Source: DATARH01 sp036008175 (lineage in GTDB: Bacteria; Pseudomonadota; Alphaproteobacteria; ATCC43930; CGMCC-115725). From it: a stretch of 64,000 nucleotides of DNA. A program made the translations under genes and the position numbers. The DNA is taken from contig DASYOB010000059.1 of NCBI GenBank assembly GCA_036008175.1, forward strand, positions 6,387 through 70,386, in the 5' to 3' direction. Below the pieces are notes generated by a model, which was not told the DNA's origin, searched no databases, and worked only from the letters and a program-made list of their open reading frames with translations. Of this stretch, positions 44,485-52,624 are shown piece after piece; position 1 is the first letter of the stretch; each line of letters opens with the position of its first letter.

Positions 44485-45360
44485 TCAAACAGGCTCTGTC
44501 GGGCGCTCTTCTGCCGGTAGGCTGGGATCGTAGGGCGGGCGGTGCAGCCCGGCCGGGGAGATCGTGAAGATCTCGTAGCCGGTCGAGGTCACTCCAATCG
44601 TGTGCTCGAATTGCGCCGACAGCGAGCGGTCCTTGGTCACGGCGGTCCAGCCGTCGCTGAGGATCTTCACCTCATAGCGTCCGGCGTTGATCATCGGCTC
44701 GACGGTGAAAAACATGCCCTCGCGCATGACCGGCCCGTCTTCCGGCTTGCCATAATGCAGGATCGACGGCGCGTCGTGAAACACCTGCCCGACGCCGTGG
44801 CCGCAGAAATCGCGCACCACCGAGTATCTATGGCTCTCGGCATAGCGTTGGATCGCGTTGCCGATCGCGCCGATGTGGAGCCCCGGTTTGACTACGGCAA
44901 TGCCGCGCATCATCGCCTCGTAGGTTACGTCGACAAGTTTCTTCGCCCTGATCGGAATGCGATCGCCGATGAAGAACATGCGGCTGGTGTCGCCGTGCCA
45001 GCCATCAAGGATCACGGTGACGTCGATGTTGAGAATGTCGCCGTCCATCAACCGCCGGTCGCCCGGAATGCCGTGGCAGACGACGTGGTTGATCGAGGTG
45101 CAGATCGATTTTGGAAAGCCGCGGTAATTCAGCGGCGCCGGGATCGCGTCGTGATCGACGATGAAGCCATGGCACAGCCGGTCGAGTTCGCCGGTGGTGA
45201 TGCCCGGGCGGACATGCGGAGTAATGAAATCGAGCGTCGAGGCAGCGAGCTTGCCGGCGTGCCGCATGCCTTCGAACGCGTCCGCTCCGTGGATCTTGAT
45301 CTGGCCGCTGCGGGGTACGCCGCGCATAAGGCCCAGGCCTGGCATCAGGTCCTGCTGCAT
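44485..45360 (-). CDS. map: Methionine aminopeptidase type I
   Basis: Removes the initiator Met from nascent proteins. The 291-residue product has the five metal ligands expected: two Asp in NIDVTVILDGWHGDTSRMF, His in GHGVGQVFHD, and Glu residues in FFTVEPM and AQFEHTI. The N-terminal extension is short, and Met6 or Met12 could also be the start. It is divergent from the CinA-type gene, with a 214-base gap that shows no other feature. Confidence 0.95.
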   Translation of the reverse strand: MQQDLMPGLGLMRGVPRSGQIKIHGADAFEGMRHAGKLAASTLDFITPHVRPGITTGELDRLCHGFIVDHDAIPAPLNYRGFPKSICTSINHVVCHGIPGDRRLMDGDILNIDVTVILDGWHGDTSRMFFIGDRIPIRAKKLVDVTYEAMMRGIAVVKPGLHIGAIGNAIQRYAESHRYSVVRDFCGHGVGQVFHDAPSILHYGKPEDGPVMREGMFFTVEPMINAGRYEVKILSDGWTAVTKDRSLSAQFEHTIGVTSTGYEIFTISPAGLHRPPYDPSLPAEERPTEPV

Positions 45361-45574
45361 AACCGAGTGCTCTTCGCTACCGTCGCCTAGGTGATAATCC
45401 GATCGTCAGAAGCCGGCAACGACGGGGTGCAGCCGCTTCCGGATCGAAGGTAGGAAGGAAAACCCTCGGCGGCAATCCTCGCCGACGAAGAACCAGCCCT
45501 CTGTTGTGCGCGCGGCCGGCTTTCCCGTATGAAGAACCGCGCAGGCGAGCCGCAGCGACAAGTCCGAGGATCCG

Positions 45575-46348
45575 ATGAGTGAGGCCGATCCGGCAACCGA
45601 GGTGGTCACCGCCTGCGTCCTGATCATCGGCAACGAGATCCTGTCCGGGCGCACCCAGGATGCAAACCTGGCCTTTCTCGCCACCGGGCTGAACGAGGCC
45701 GGGATCCGGCTGCGCGAGGCGCGGGTGATTCCCGACGATCCGGGGGTCATCGTCGATACCCTGAACGAGGCGCGCGGGAAATTCGACTACGTGTTCACGA
45801 CGGGCGGGATCGGCCCGACCCATGACGACATCACCTCGGCCTGCGTCGCCGAGGCGTTCGGGGTGCCGCTGATCCTTCACCTCGAGGCGAAACGGCTGCT
45901 CGAAAGTCATTACCCGCCAGGTGGCCTCAACGAGGCCAGGCTTCGCATGGCGCATGTCCCCGACGGGGCGGTGCTGCTGCCGAACCCGATCTCGCGAGCG
46001 CCGGGATTCCGCATCGAGAATGTCTATGTGCTGCCTGGCGTGCCGCAGATCATGCAGGCGATCTTCAGCGAGCTGAGACACCGCCTGCGGGGCGGTGCAC
46101 GGCTCTACAGCCGAAGCATCAGCTGCACGCTCTCGGAAGGCGCGCTGGCGAAGGAGCTAGGTGCGTTACAGGAGCGCTATCGCGATCTCGAGATCGGCTC
46201 CTATCCTTACTTTCGGCGCAGCGATTTCGGGGTGACCCTGGTCCTGCGCGGCACCGACCAGGACCGGATAGCGGTGGCGGTCGAGGAATTGAAGGCGCTG
46301 ATCCGCACCCTGGGCGGCGATCCCCAGGAAGGCCAAGCCGAGAATTAG
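45575..46348 (+). CDS. CinA/MoaB-type molybdopterin-binding domain protein
   Basis: A 257-residue protein with the molybdopterin-binding fold of the CinA N-terminal domain (IIGNEILSGRTQDANLAFLA, then FTTGGIGPTHDDIT and VYVLPGVPQIMQA). The C-terminal amide-hydrolase part of full CinA is missing, as in many alphaproteobacterial homologues. The role is uncertain, perhaps nucleotide or pyridine-nucleotide salvage. It ends 158 bases before the tRNA-Leu gene, and that gap holds the tRNA promoter. Confidence 0.9.
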   Translation: MSEADPATEVVTACVLIIGNEILSGRTQDANLAFLATGLNEAGIRLREARVIPDDPGVIVDTLNEARGKFDYVFTTGGIGPTHDDITSACVAEAFGVPLILHLEAKRLLESHYPPGGLNEARLRMAHVPDGAVLLPNPISRAPGFRIENVYVLPGVPQIMQAIFSELRHRLRGGARLYSRSISCTLSEGALAKELGALQERYRDLEIGSYPYFRRSDFGVTLVLRGTDQDRIAVAVEELKALIRTLGGDPQEGQAEN

Positions 46349-46465
46349 CTCATTCAACCAAGCGGACGTGGCAAAACAGAACGGTCGCACTCCACGACGC
46401 GCACGAGTGCCAACCACCTGCGAATCCGCCGGAAAGTAAGGGATCCGTGGCTCCGGCGTTCCCTA

Positions 46466-46494
46466 TTGGCGGACGCCGATGGCGAAGCTATAGC
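46466..46494 (+). promoter_or_regulatory. Likely promoter of tRNA-Leu(UAA)
   Basis: TTGGCG (46466-46471) and TATAGC (46489-46494) are separated by 17 bases, a standard sigma-70-like layout. Transcription would start near 46501, just before the tRNA 5' end at 46507. The match is reasonable but was not scored against a background model. Confidence 0.45.
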
Positions 46495-46506
46495 TATTGC
46501 CCACAC

Positions 46507-46821
46507 GCGGGCGTGGCGAAACTGGTAGACGCAACGGACTTAGACCAAACTTGAGTGCTCTTCGGGAAACCGAAGATGCAGAACTGCCCAAATTCGGGGA
46601 AACCTGTCGGATGGCAATCCCGAGCCAAGCCCGGAAACGGGAAGGTGTAGAGACTAGACGGGCAGCACCTAAAGCCGGACGGCCAAGGTGAAGGGATAGT
46701 CCAGACCCCAAACCGTTCCGGCGCGCACAAGCGCAGGGATCGGGCGGCGAAAGCCGTAGCGGGTATGAAAATCCGTAGGGCCGCAAGGCCTGTGCCGGTT
46801 CGACTCCGGCCGCCCGCACCA
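46507..46821 (+). tRNA. tRNA-Leu(UAA), intron-containing, CCA encoded
   Basis: Exons 46507-46541 and 46768-46821 fold into a full class II tRNA: acceptor GCGGGCG/CGCCCGC (46507-46513 with 46811-46817), D arm GCGAAACTGGTAGACGC, anticodon stem ACGGA/TCCGT (46534-46538 with 46772-46776), a long variable arm GGGCC-GCAA-GGCCT (46778-46791), T arm GCCGG/CCGGC with TTCGACT, discriminator A and encoded CCA (46818-46821). Joining the exons gives loop CT-TAA-AA, so anticodon UAA. The intron interrupts the anticodon after U34. Confidence 0.92.
46542..46767 (+). ncRNA. Group I intron (226 nt) in tRNA-Leu(UAA)
   Basis: Self-splicing-type intron. P1 pairs exon ACUU (46538-46541) with GAGU (46553-46556), giving the expected U-G pair at the 5' splice site. 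P2 is TCTTCGG/CCGAAGA (46559-46565, 46570-46576). P3 is CTGCCC/GGGCAG (46584-46589, 46660-46665). P4 is TCGGG/CCCGA (46594-46598, 46619-46623). P6 includes CCCG-GAAA-CGGG (46630-46641). P7 is GACTA/TAGTC (46652-46656, 46697-46701). P8 is CACCT/AGGTG (46666-46670, 46686-46690). The last base is G46767. It is too small to encode a homing endonuclease. Confidence 0.9.
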
Positions 46822-46914
46822 GATCGCAGATCGTTGGTCTCCCTCGATACCAAGCCCGGACGCTCTGCCGGATCCGCCCGACGCAGTTGCCTCCATGGTG
46901 CCGAGGATCCGCGA

Positions 46915-47535
46915 TCAACAATAGGGTATGAGCCGTGTCTTGCTGATTGGCGGCCTGTCGCCGCCGCGATCACCCGCCTCGCGGCTCCAGTGTCCAGCTT
47001 GCGTCGTATCAAAAGCGTCTGATGCGCTTTCGTGCGACCGGTTGCGGTAGTTGAAGGTGCCGAGTATCAGAGACGTAGACGCCCGCGTTCCCTGAACCGG
47101 CATGAATGCCGCGCGATACAATTCCATCTCGCCATCGGCGCGGACAACGGCGCCGCTAAACCGCGCGGGTGCCAGTTGCGTAATGGCCTGGCCGTAACCT
47201 TCGGCAAACAGTGGTCGATATCGCAATGGAAGCTGCTTGATGACCGGAGCGTAGTGAAGCGGCTTGTCCGGCAAACAAAGCAGTCGCGCGAAGCGCGCGC
47301 CGTAAACCAGAAATACGGCATCTTCGACCACCTCATCGCCCGCAATCAGAAAACGATAGCTCCAATCACTTGTCAGGCGCGATAAATCAAATGACGAAAC
47401 CGGTGGAAGCCCGGTCGTGGATGCCTTCTGACACCAGAGCGCGGTCGCGCGTTCGGTGTCGCGGGACTCCCCGGTGACAGCACGATGCTCGATCGTGGCC
47501 TGACGATCGCGACCGGGTAGTTCGGATTGCGACAT
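46915..47535 (-). CDS. PAS-like domain protein of unknown function
   Basis: A 206-residue protein. The middle (about 55-165) has a PAS-like pattern: SDWSYRFLIAGDEVVEDAVFLVYGARFARLLCLP, then PLFAEGYGQAI and a strand-rich GAVVRADGEMELYRAAFMPV. No output domain (kinase, cyclase, helix-turn-helix) is attached. Many alphaproteobacteria carry similar stand-alone proteins. The tails are charged and probably disordered. It is transcribed towards the tRNA gene. Confidence 0.6.
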   Translation of the reverse strand: MSQSELPGRDRQATIEHRAVTGESRDTERATALWCQKASTTGLPPVSSFDLSRLTSDWSYRFLIAGDEVVEDAVFLVYGARFARLLCLPDKPLHYAPVIKQLPLRYRPLFAEGYGQAITQLAPARFSGAVVRADGEMELYRAAFMPVQGTRASTSLILGTFNYRNRSHESASDAFDTTQAGHWSREAGDRGGDRPPISKTRLIPYC

Positions 47536-47797
47536 TGCTCCACCTCAAATCCGGACCAGGTATTTATTTAGGCGCTTGCAGGCCTAACAGGATATGGCCA
47601 AAGCTGGCCGTGAACCGTTTAATACCATTTATTTTACGATTTTAACGAATACAAACATGATAACTTCCCGATGCGCGGCTTGGGAACGCTGGAAATCATT
47701 AAATGTTAGATGGTTTCACAAATAAAACTTGCTGACCGCTCAACCATACCGTGCTATTCAATATCGAGTAAGTCTGACGATGCGGTAGAGTTGCAGT

Positions 47798-47917
47798 ATG
47801 TTTACGAGCACTCTTGATTGGATAAACCAGCTGCCCTCGGAGGCCGTGTTCTTTATGGCAGCCATGGGGGTTATCTTGATCCTTGGCTGGATGGGAATCC
47901 GCCCGGGAGGGTCGTAA
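47798..47917 (+). CDS. Candidate 39-residue single-helix membrane protein
   Basis: ATG 47798 to TAA 47917 encodes 39 residues (starts MFTSTLDWINQLPSE) with one clear hydrophobic segment, AVFFMAAMGVILILGWMG, flanked by a charged N-terminal part and a short basic tail. The composition fits a small inner-membrane protein. The ribosome-binding site is weak, so it may not be translated. Confidence 0.35.
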   Translation: MFTSTLDWINQLPSEAVFFMAAMGVILILGWMGIRPGGS

Positions 47918-48019
47918 CCCCCAGCCCGCATCCGCACCGCCCGTTCTGCCGACACCGCGGCCAAATGAGCCGCTGGCCAAAACCGGAGGGGTTCAACGGA
48001 TCGGCGTTGCTGCTTAGCG

Positions 48020-48106
48020 TTAGAACACGCCGAAAAGGATCCAGCCGGCCGCGGCGGCCAAAATGCTGAGGACCGTGAGGTGGATGATCCACTCCGGCAG
48101 CGCCAT
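48020..48106 (-). CDS. Candidate 28-residue single-helix membrane protein
   Basis: ATG 48106 to TAA 48020 encodes 28 residues (begins MALPEWIIHLTVLS, then AAAAGWILFG) that are almost entirely one membrane helix. A strong ribosome-binding site, GGAGAGG (48111-48117), lies four bases upstream, which makes translation plausible. Convergent with the 39-residue candidate at 47798; the two stops are about 100 bases apart. Confidence 0.4.
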   Translation of the reverse strand: MALPEWIIHLTVLSILAAAAGWILFGVF

Positions 48107-48248
48107 TTTCCCTCTCCAAATTCTTCTCGGCCCGATCTATATCGAACGCCGCCGATCAGGCCCATTACTTAAGAATCAGCTACTGGTTAAATGCTGGAGA
48201 TAAGCCGGATTCCAGCGCCGGCTTTTCGTTCCAGGCCAAGCCTCGGGC

Positions 48249-48422
48249 TTAAGCCTCGTGGGCCAAAGGCATCGCCTTCACGGCGACGACATCGCCAGCG
48301 CCATCATCGAAGGCCAGGCGCAAGTGCTCGCCTGTCAGCTCGCCCATCCATTTCGAGACGACGATCGTGGCGAAGATGTTGCTGAACAAATTGGTGACGG
48401 CACGAATCTCCGACATGAAGCG
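48249..48422 (-). pseudogene. dctA: 3' remnant of a C4-dicarboxylate transporter gene (dctA-like)
   Basis: Reading 48422 down to the TAA at 48249-48251 gives about 57 codons (RFMSEIRAVTNLFSNIFATI, VVSKWMGELTG) that match the C-terminal end of DctA, where relatives read DRFMSEARALTN and end with a similar KWxGELD stretch. Upstream of 48425 the frame meets a stop and similarity ends, so about 85% of the gene is missing. It lies beside the MFS transporter gene, so a rearrangement probably cut it. Confidence 0.7.
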
Positions 48423-48456
48423 GAGTTATGATCTGCTTAAGGAAGGGGAGGTGGTT

Positions 48457-49770
48457 TTAGTGGGATTGGCGCACACTCCGGGCGCTGACGGACGGCTCCA
48501 ACGCCCCGGTGCCGCCGGCCCTGACATGGGCGGCTCGCATCGGCTTTAACAAGACGAGCGCGGCGATCGCCGCCGCCAAATTCATGATCACGGAGATCGC
48601 AAATACGGCGCGCCAGCTCCCCGTTGCATTCGCCAGCACATTGCCAAGCGGGACTAGCAGCGAAGCCGTACCTTTTGCTGTGTATAGCAAGCCCGCGTTG
48701 GCGGTCGCGTATTTCGTCCCGAACAGATCGGTGCAGGTCGACGGAAAGAGGCTATAGATTTCGCCCCAAGCGAAAAACACGAAGCCGCTCAGCACGACAA
48801 AGGCGATCGGGCTTTCGCCAAATGCGCTAAGCATCCAGATACCACCTGCCTCGAGCGTGAAAGCAATGAACATCGTGTTCTCACGACCAATCTTGTCGGA
48901 AACCCACCCGAAAAACGGCCGCGTAATTCCGTTGAGAATGCGGTCGATCGACAGCGCGAAGGTTAAGGCCGGCAGGGTAAGGCCGACGAGGCTGACCGGC
49001 ACCGCGTCAATCTTAAAGTCCTTGGCGATCGGCGCTAGCTGGGCGGTGGCCATCAGGCCACCGGCGCCAACCAGCACGAACATCGCATACATAACCCAGA
49101 AAACCGGCGATCGAGCCATCTCAAGCGGCGTGTGTTGCCGACCCCGCAACTGGATGGCGTTCGCGGTATCGCGTACCTTGTCAAGTGCCCCGGGCGCCCG
49201 CAGAAACCACGAAATCGCACAGACAACGATACCCTGGCCGGCCCCGAAATAGAGAAACGCCATCTCGTAACCGTTTGCCGCGATCATGCTTTGGATCGGA
49301 ATGATCGTTAGGGCGGACCCGGCGCCGAATCCCGCGGCCGTCAATCCGGCGGCCAGCCCGCGCAGGTCGGAAAACCACTTGAGCGCGTTACCGATGCAGG
49401 TGCCGTAGACCGCGCCGGCCCCGATCCCCCCGATCGCAGCGGCGAAGTAGAGCAGTAGAAGACTGTCGGCAAATGCATTCATTGTCCACGCGACGCCGAC
49501 CAGGACCCCACCGCACAGGACGATAATTTTCGGGCCGAAGCGGTCGACGAACCAGCCTTCGACCGGGACTAGCCACGTCTCTGTCAGCACGAAAATGCTG
49601 AAGGCGACTTGAATGCCTGCCCGCCCCCAGTGATACTTTGCATCGAGCGGATTGACGAATAACGTCCAGCCGTATTGCAGGTTGGCGATCATCGCCATGC
49701 AGACAATTCCCAGCACCAGCTGCACCCAGCGGTACCGCGACGGCCGTGACATCTCTGCGGCTTGGTTCAT
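48457..49770 (-). CDS. MFS transporter, oxalate/formate antiporter (OxlT)-like
   Basis: A 437-residue major facilitator protein with twelve predicted helices. The N-terminal pattern (RYRWVQLVLGIVCMAMIANLQYGWTLF, then LTETWLVPVEGWFVDRFGPK) is typical of the OxlT branch, which exchanges oxalate for formate or moves other small carboxylates. The second half has RPFFGWVSDKIGRENTMF. No oxalyl-CoA decarboxylase gene is nearby. It lies next to the dctA remnant and 54 bases after the peptide-binding-protein gene on the same strand. Confidence 0.83.
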   Translation of the reverse strand: MNQAAEMSRPSRYRWVQLVLGIVCMAMIANLQYGWTLFVNPLDAKYHWGRAGIQVAFSIFVLTETWLVPVEGWFVDRFGPKIIVLCGGVLVGVAWTMNAFADSLLLLYFAAAIGGIGAGAVYGTCIGNALKWFSDLRGLAAGLTAAGFGAGSALTIIPIQSMIAANGYEMAFLYFGAGQGIVVCAISWFLRAPGALDKVRDTANAIQLRGRQHTPLEMARSPVFWVMYAMFVLVGAGGLMATAQLAPIAKDFKIDAVPVSLVGLTLPALTFALSIDRILNGITRPFFGWVSDKIGRENTMFIAFTLEAGGIWMLSAFGESPIAFVVLSGFVFFAWGEIYSLFPSTCTDLFGTKYATANAGLLYTAKGTASLLVPLGNVLANATGSWRAVFAISVIMNLAAAIAALVLLKPMRAAHVRAGGTGALEPSVSARSVRQSH

Positions 49771-49824
49771 GAGATCTGGTCCCTTGGCGTGAGGTAAGTG
49801 ATCCGATCCGGCGCGAACCGCGAG

Positions 49825-51498
49825 CTAGTTGCGAAGCCAGACGTCGCCAAGGTCCTGACCAATATAATGGCTTGGCGACATGTTCCAGCCCATGAACCTG
49901 TCCGAGGTCACGATGGTGCGGTTCCACCACAGCAGCGGAACCGTATAGGCATCAGTCAGAGCTCGCCGCTCGAACTCGCGCACGATGCGACCGCGTTCCT
50001 GGACGTCGGTGCTGACCGCCTGACCGATATACAAGGCGTCCAGGAAGCGGTCCGTTGAGCCGGAGTGATTAGTCGGCGACAGATCACGCGAGACGTAACG
50101 GGCCAATTGGATGGTCGGGTCGTCGAAGTAGTCGGCCGCCAGATCTGTCGCCGCGGTGAATGTCCCGTTTTCGAGCGCACCCTGCCACTCCTTCGTACTG
50201 AGCATCTCCTGCTTCACATTGACGCCGATCTCGCGCCAGGCCGCTAGGATGTAATCCCCGGCGGCTTTGTACGGCACAGGCACGTCGTTTCGGTTCGTCA
50301 GTGTCACCTCGAGACTGGGCACGCCGGCTTCAGCGAGCAGCCGACGAGCTTCGGCGCGCGAAGCGGTGATGTCGCGCGAGAAGCCCGGCAAGGTGACGAG
50401 TTCTGCTTCCGGCGTACTGATTGCCGTGCCGGGACGCATCAGACCGCCGACATATTTGAGAAAGGTCGTATCGGCCAAGGTGTCCGCGGCATTCCAGCGG
50501 TCGATCGCAAGCGACAAGGCTCGCCGCACTCGCGGGTCGTCGAACGGCTTGCGATTGACGTTAAAGACCAACGACAAGTAGGTAATCCAAGGGCTCTCGC
50601 GAACGTCTACGCGCTCGCCGAGCACCTTCACGAGCTCGTCGCGTTCGGCCGGTGTGAAGCTGCGGAACTGGACGGCGATCTTGCCTTCCTCCATCGCCTT
50701 AACCGCCTTCTCGCCGGCGATGAAGTCGGCGCGATAGCCGTCTAGATAGGGCCTGCCAGGAAGAAAATACCTGTCAAAGCGGCGCGCTGACCAATGATCA
50801 CCCTTGACGTGCTCGACGAAAATGAAGGGACCGGTGCCGAGCACGTGAGTTTTTGGAAAAAGTGGGTCTTCCTTCAGCTTTTCTGCGCTGTAGATGCAGT
50901 TCCACGGCGACGCAAAATTCGGCAGCATCGCGGCATCAGGCCAACGCAGGTGAAACACCACGGTCAGCGGATCGGGCGTATCGATGCTGCTGATTGCCGC
51001 GTAGTCGGCCTGGCGCACCGAGACCACGCCCTCCGGCGGGTGAATGATCCGTTCGAAGCTTGCCTTGACGTCAGCTGAGGTCAATTTCGACCCGTCGTGG
51101 AACAAGACATTCGGGCGCAATTTGAAGGTGTAGGCGCGCTTGTCCGGCGAGACGGTCCACGATTGGGCGAGATCCCCCTGGATCTGGGGGTAGGCCGCAG
51201 TGTCGAACTTCAACAATGTCGAATAGTGGGGGATGATCGGATGAATGAACACAAACGAGAAATTGGCGTGGCAATCGTAGTTCGGCGGCTCGGCGTCAAC
51301 GGCGAATTCGAGCGTGCCTCCGCGCTTCGGCACTTCGTCGGCGCCTGCCGATTGCGGCAGGAGCAAAAAGGAGCTCACAGCGGCCACGACCAGCCGCAAC
51401 GGCCACGCCGCGCGGGTCAACCCGCCCAACGCCGGTATGATGTCCCGGCCCGTCATTCCGTTACGCCAGACGGTTCTCATCGTGCTGCGCCGCCTCAT
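49825..51498 (-). CDS. Family 5 extracellular solute-binding protein
   Basis: A 557-residue peptide/opine-type periplasmic binding protein. It has a basic N-terminus followed by a signal segment (LRLVVAAVSSFLLLPQSAGA), then the family 5 pattern (GGTLEFAVDAEPPNYDCHANFS, FKLRPNVLFHDGSKLTSADV). I use ATG 51498, which overlaps the stop of the upstream gene (ATGA); ATG 51480 is an alternative. No permease or ATPase gene accompanies it, so it is an orphan binding protein or works with a transporter elsewhere. Confidence 0.85.
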   Translation of the reverse strand: MRRRSTMRTVWRNGMTGRDIIPALGGLTRAAWPLRLVVAAVSSFLLLPQSAGADEVPKRGGTLEFAVDAEPPNYDCHANFSFVFIHPIIPHYSTLLKFDTAAYPQIQGDLAQSWTVSPDKRAYTFKLRPNVLFHDGSKLTSADVKASFERIIHPPEGVVSVRQADYAAISSIDTPDPLTVVFHLRWPDAAMLPNFASPWNCIYSAEKLKEDPLFPKTHVLGTGPFIFVEHVKGDHWSARRFDRYFLPGRPYLDGYRADFIAGEKAVKAMEEGKIAVQFRSFTPAERDELVKVLGERVDVRESPWITYLSLVFNVNRKPFDDPRVRRALSLAIDRWNAADTLADTTFLKYVGGLMRPGTAISTPEAELVTLPGFSRDITASRAEARRLLAEAGVPSLEVTLTNRNDVPVPYKAAGDYILAAWREIGVNVKQEMLSTKEWQGALENGTFTAATDLAADYFDDPTIQLARYVSRDLSPTNHSGSTDRFLDALYIGQAVSTDVQERGRIVREFERRALTDAYTVPLLWWNRTIVTSDRFMGWNMSPSHYIGQDLGDVWLRN

Positions 51499-52619
51499 TG
51501 GGTTTTGCTCTTCTGCCAGGATTGGAACTGCTGAAAGACCACATCCTTGTCCTGCTGCGTCATCGCGGGGCTCCCGGTCGCCTGCCGGCGCTCGTCGATG
51601 AAGAGGCCAAATATCTTCTTCAGCTCGTCGGGCTTCGGGGCATTGGCCACCTGGATGTTCCGCTGCAGCCATTGTTCGGCGGGGGCATAGCGGCGCCAGC
51701 CCGGGAACTCGGCGGCAAGGTTCACTTCCTGCCATTTCGGATGGTGTCCGGGGGCCAACAGCGACTGAAACCCAGTGAAAAACACGTCGACGAAATTGGC
51801 GACGTTTTTGTAGCGCTCTGGCAGTTGCCGCAGTTCGGCGACCGCGAGCACGCTGCCGACGGCGATGGTATCGACCGATCGCGCCTGCGGCACGAAGCCG
51901 GGGTAATCCGCCGCGGTGAGCCGCGCCGGGGCGTAAGCGCCCATCGCGGTCGGGTTGAAGGATACCGCCACAAAATGCAGCCCGTCATCGCCCTTCAAAC
52001 GGGTGAAGAGGGGCGCCGGCTTGCCCGCGACAAAGGCGAGCGCGGCGATCTCGCCCCGGCGCAATTTGTCGAGCGCGATCTCCTGGTTGTCATTCACCAC
52101 CGTCACCGGCACTTTGAGCAGGTCAAACAGGCGGCTTGCCGTGATCGCGGTGCCGCTGCCGCGCAGATCGAAATTCACCTTTCGGTGCGCCAGATCGGCG
52201 ATGGTCTTGATGTCCGGCCCCGCCAGCAGATGAAATTCCTCGTTGTACAGCCTGGCGATGTAGGTGAAGGAAGCATCGAGCCCAGGCAGCAGCTGCTGCT
52301 CCTTCGCGTAATCGACCACGTCGGTCTGCAAGATCGCCAAGTCGATGCCGCGCAGGTACTTGAGATCGACCAGATTTTGCAGGGATCCCTTGCCGACGAC
52401 CGGGATCACGCGGCGGGTCGCCCCGTCATCGACCATGCTGGCAAGATCCTCCGCGATCCGCACCGAGATGCCGGCGGCGCCAGAAGTCTCCAGCTCGACA
52501 ACGCCTCGATTGATCGCCGTCGGCTGCTGAGCAGTCGCGCCGGACGGCGGGGCAAAGGCGGCGCAAAACGCCACTGCCGCAGTCACCATACAAAGTCTCA
52601 AGCGACTCATCACGATCAC
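51495..52619 (-). CDS. TAXI-type TRAP solute-binding protein
   Basis: A 374-residue secreted protein resembling the TAXI group of TRAP-transporter binding proteins (VELETSGAAGISVRIAEDLASMVDD, then VVGKGSLQNLVDLKYLRGIDLAILQTDVVDYA and VNFDLRGSGTAIT). A signal peptide covers about residues 5-30. No TRAP membrane subunits are present. Its stop overlaps the start of the family 5 binding-protein gene by four bases, so two unrelated binding proteins are translationally linked. The ATG at codon 4 is another possible start. Confidence 0.8.
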   Translation of the reverse strand: MIVMSRLRLCMVTAAVAFCAAFAPPSGATAQQPTAINRGVVELETSGAAGISVRIAEDLASMVDDGATRRVIPVVGKGSLQNLVDLKYLRGIDLAILQTDVVDYAKEQQLLPGLDASFTYIARLYNEEFHLLAGPDIKTIADLAHRKVNFDLRGSGTAITASRLFDLLKVPVTVVNDNQEIALDKLRRGEIAALAFVAGKPAPLFTRLKGDDGLHFVAVSFNPTAMGAYAPARLTAADYPGFVPQARSVDTIAVGSVLAVAELRQLPERYKNVANFVDVFFTGFQSLLAPGHHPKWQEVNLAAEFPGWRRYAPAEQWLQRNIQVANAPKPDELKKIFGLFIDERRQATGSPAMTQQDKDVVFQQFQSWQKSKTQ

Positions 52620-52624
52620 CGTTC

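Larger units (their letters stand above)
47536..48248. other. 713-base stretch without ordinary genes
   Basis: AT-richer than the rest, especially 47560-47800. Longer frames here are short and biased. The only candidates are two tiny membrane-protein ORFs, 47798-47917 (+) and 48020-48106 (-), listed separately. No repeat, RNA or promoter could be fixed with confidence. Confidence 0.6.

Noticed and set aside
46497..46691. Short ORFs overlapping the tRNA-Leu and its intron on both strands
   Set aside because: They run through structural RNA, including paired stems, and the intron is far too short for a homing endonuclease.
46822..47100. Possible integrase attachment site at the tRNA-Leu 3' end
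   Set aside because: No second copy of the tRNA 3' end and no integrase gene were found in the window.
41213..49770. Oxalate degradation module (CoA transferase plus OxlT-like transporter)
   Set aside because: The CoA transferase and transporter are 6 kb apart with unrelated genes between, and no oxalyl-CoA decarboxylase is present. The functional link is not supported.
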